From Streptomyces sp. NBC_00273 (lineage in GTDB: Bacteria; Actinomycetota; Actinomycetes; Streptomycetales; Streptomycetaceae), in contig NZ_CP108067.1 in assembly GCF_036178145.1 (NCBI RefSeq), forward strand, positions 310,001 through 374,000: a DNA stretch of 64,000 nucleotides, written 5' to 3'. Position 1 is the stretch's first letter. Every line of letters begins with the position of its first letter. Made by a program: the position numbers and the translations under genes. The notes beneath the pieces were generated by a model. It saw only the letters and a program-made list of their open reading frames with translations. It did not search any database and was not told the DNA's origin. Of the stretch, positions 62,141-64,000 are shown one piece after another.

Positions 62141-62379
62141 CCCCCGCCACCCGCGAACATCACCACTCGGGCCCTGAGCCCCAGCGGCGATGCACCCGGC
62201 GCCACCATCACGACCAACCTGGCTCCGGAGCGGGGGCGCCGGAATCGCACGGAGAGGTCCCGTGGCGACCGCGTGCGTTCACCCCCTTTGGACCCGCAAC
62301 CCCGCCGATTCTGCGCGGCGTTCTCGGCCTCGCCGCGCGGGCAGGAACCCGATCCACTTCCACAAGAGGACGTCACTGG
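62141..62379. other. Intergenic
   Basis: No supported gene. Upstream region of the NPP1-SGNH gene. Confidence 0.4.
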
Positions 62380-64000
62380 ATGTTCGGCCTTCCCCATGTT
62401 CTGAGAACCTCCTGGTTACGGCCCTTTCCCTTAGGCGGCAAAGGCCGTCCGAGCGGTCTGATCGCCGCCGGTCTCACGATCGTCCTGATCGTGTGCGGCC
62501 TGCTGGCCGTGCCCTCGGAGGCGAGCGCCGCCGAACCCGAACCGCCGCGGGCACTACCGCAGAACGCCACCGACAACGATGCGAAATGGCAGCCTGCCCT
62601 GGATTACGACACGGACGGTTGCTACAACGTGCCGGCGATCGGGCAGGACGGGACCATCGCCCAGGGCCTCGACCACAACGGCACGTCCGCTCCGGCCGAT
62701 TGCCGTGACCAGTCCGACCTGGACAACAGCAACGCCTATGCGCGCCAGCGGTGCAATTCCGGCTGGTGCGTCTACCTCTACGACTACTACTTCGAGAAGG
62801 ACGTCGCAGTCGAGCATTGGCCAGACGCCGGCGGTCACGTCCACGACTGGGAGCACATCGCCGTCTGGGTCCAGAACGACCAGGCGAAGTGGGTCTCCGC
62901 GTCGCAGCACGGCGGCTACGAGATCAAAGCGGCCGACGACGTCCTGTGGGACGGTACCCACCCCAAGCTCGTCTATCACAAGGACGGCGCCTCCACGCAC
63001 AACTTCCGCTTCGCGTCATCGGGGGACGAGCCACCCGAGAACCACTACCACCGATGGATGCGCTCGCCTCTGGTGTCGTCCAACGGTTTCCCGAGCGGGC
63101 TGCGCGACAAGCTTTTCGACCACGATTTCGACCACGCCTCGATCGCCATCAAGGACTCGAGCTACCCGAGCGATCTCAAGAACGCCATGTTCCCGTTCGA
63201 CTACACCCGCGACGAGAACTCACCGGGCGACCCCAACCCGCCCGCTGAGCCACCAGAAACACCGCGGCCCACTGACCCGCTCAAGGTGATGGTGGTGGGT
63301 GATTCCATGACACAAGGTCATGAGGGCGACTGGACCTGGCCATATCGGCTGTGGCAGTGGTTCAGGGACCAGGATGTATCGGTGGATTTCGTGGGCCCGT
63401 ACACGGGGACCGTGCCGCCCGACGCCGCGTCGGCACCGCAGCCTCCCCCGCTCCAGGGCGAGCAGCAAGCGGTCACGCGACCGCCACAGACGTCCGGCGG
63501 GTACGCCAGGGGCGCGGAGGAGTTCGACAGCGACCATTTCGCCGTGTGGGGAAGGCAGGCGGCCCAGGACAAGACCCTGATCCGTGAGCAGGTGAAGAAC
63601 CACCGGCCGGACCTGCTGCTGGTCGGGCTCGGGTTCAACGACATGGGCTGGTTCGTCAGCGATGCGAACGGCGCCCTGGCGAGCATGAAGTCACTGGTCG
63701 ACGAGGCCCGCGCCGCCGATCCCGAGTTGAAGTTCGCGCTGGCCAACGTCCCCCAGCGCACCCGGATCGGCGGACGGGACGATCTGATCGCCAACACCGA
63801 CACCTACAACCAGCTGCTGAGCGATGCGATCTCCCGGTGGAGCACCGACCGGTCCCCGGTCGAACTGGTCGACTGGCGCGGGGAGTACTCCTGCGAGCCG
63901 GACGGATGCCCCGCCGGTTACGACGGCCTGCACCCCAACGCGCTCGGCGAATACCAATCGCCCACGCCTTCGAGAAGACCCTGCACGACCGCTACCACCT
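62380..64000 (+). CDS. Secreted NPP1 (necrosis-inducing) protein fused to an SGNH hydrolase, runs off the window
   Basis: ATG 62380 (AAGAGGA upstream). After a basic start, SGLIAAGLTIVLIVCGLLAV ends a signal peptide at about residue 58. Residues about 65-290 are an NPP1/NLP domain with the diagnostic GGHVHDWEHIAVW heptapeptide region and two Cys in front of it. A Pro-rich linker (PGDPNPPAEPPETPRP) leads to an SGNH/GDSL esterase: block I VMVVGDSMTQGHEG, block III LLLVGLGFNDMGW, block V YDGLHPNALGEY. One base appears missing near 63957, changing the final residues (a normal tail would read IAHAFEKTL). No stop before position 64000. NLP domains act on host or target membranes; the esterase may deacylate polysaccharide. 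Confidence 0.85.
   Translation, partial: MFGLPHVLRTSWLRPFPLGGKGRPSGLIAAGLTIVLIVCGLLAVPSEASAAEPEPPRALPQNATDNDAKWQPALDYDTDGCYNVPAIGQDGTIAQGLDHNGTSAPADCRDQSDLDNSNAYARQRCNSGWCVYLYDYYFEKDVAVEHWPDAGGHVHDWEHIAVWVQNDQAKWVSASQHGGYEIKAADDVLWDGTHPKLVYHKDGASTHNFRFASSGDEPPENHYHRWMRSPLVSSNGFPSGLRDKLFDHDFDHASIAIKDSSYPSDLKNAMFPFDYTRDENSPGDPNPPAEPPETPRPTDPLKVMVVGDSMTQGHEGDWTWPYRLWQWFRDQDVSVDFVGPYTGTVPPDAASAPQPPPLQGEQQAVTRPPQTSGGYARGAEEFDSDHFAVWGRQAAQDKTLIREQVKNHRPDLLLVGLGFNDMGWFVSDANGALASMKSLVDEARAADPELKFALANVPQRTRIGGRDDLIANTDTYNQLLSDAISRWSTDRSPVELVDWRGEYSCEPDGCPAGYDGLHPNALGEYQSPTPSRRPCTTATT

Overview
The window reads as a high-GC actinomycete, almost certainly a Streptomyces or close relative. Codons end in G or C, GTG and TTG starts are common, signal peptides are Streptomyces-like, and many families are typical of that genus (DUF6506, DUF6882, CPCC, DUF6431, HxlR, NucA/NucB, lamin-tail proteins). 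No core housekeeping genes are present. The window is dense in insertion sequences, gene fragments and mobilisation remnants, as in the accessory arms of a linear chromosome or an integrated element. Many genes carry a single-base frameshift, which means either decay or indel errors in the assembly.

1-10 kb: gene fragments, a secreted NucA/NucB nuclease divergent from a secreted beta-rich protein with a lectin-like tail, an IS5-type element, a Tat-exported PI-PLC, and a LuxR-type regulator whose 5' end holds four copies of an 8-bp repeat that put it out of frame with its best start. 10-20 kb: an IS graveyard (four IS5-type elements, one IS701, two identical IS30 ends), a tRNA-Gly 3' half that looks like an attachment site, small secreted proteins and truncated genes. 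Several of these elements sit in CTAG target sites.

20.4-22.9 kb: the most striking locus, a translationally coupled pair. A small helical protein with a C-terminal amyloid-like motif precedes a NACHT ATPase that has the same motif at its N-terminus and a membrane bundle at its C-terminus. This matches the layout of bacterial NLR/amyloid-signalling immunity. 23.5-30 kb: a tightly packed operon of two methyltransferase-type genes, including a methyltransferase-Nudix-methyltransferase triple fusion, with a phosphotransferase, a GT2 glycosyltransferase, a PIG-L deacetylase and Nudix fragments. An IS21 istA remnant cuts it off.

30-50 kb: CPCC protein, FemX-like ligase, hydrolase/HxlR divergent pair, an ISL3 element with perfect ends, an IS630 element, a TetR/SnoaL-like pair with a palindromic operator, MobC/relaxase remnants, an MJ1316-2H phosphoesterase fusion, a Tn3 transposase remnant and a TetR/MFS drug-efflux operon behind a perfect 22-bp palindrome. 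50-64 kb: an MMP-like metalloprotease with a cysteine switch and DUF4214 repeats, IS1380, IS3 and IS630 pieces, a secreted cyclophilin, an IS21-type element whose ends appear to enclose a DUF6882 cargo gene, a TetR/MBL-fold pair, and a secreted NPP1-SGNH fusion that runs off the end.
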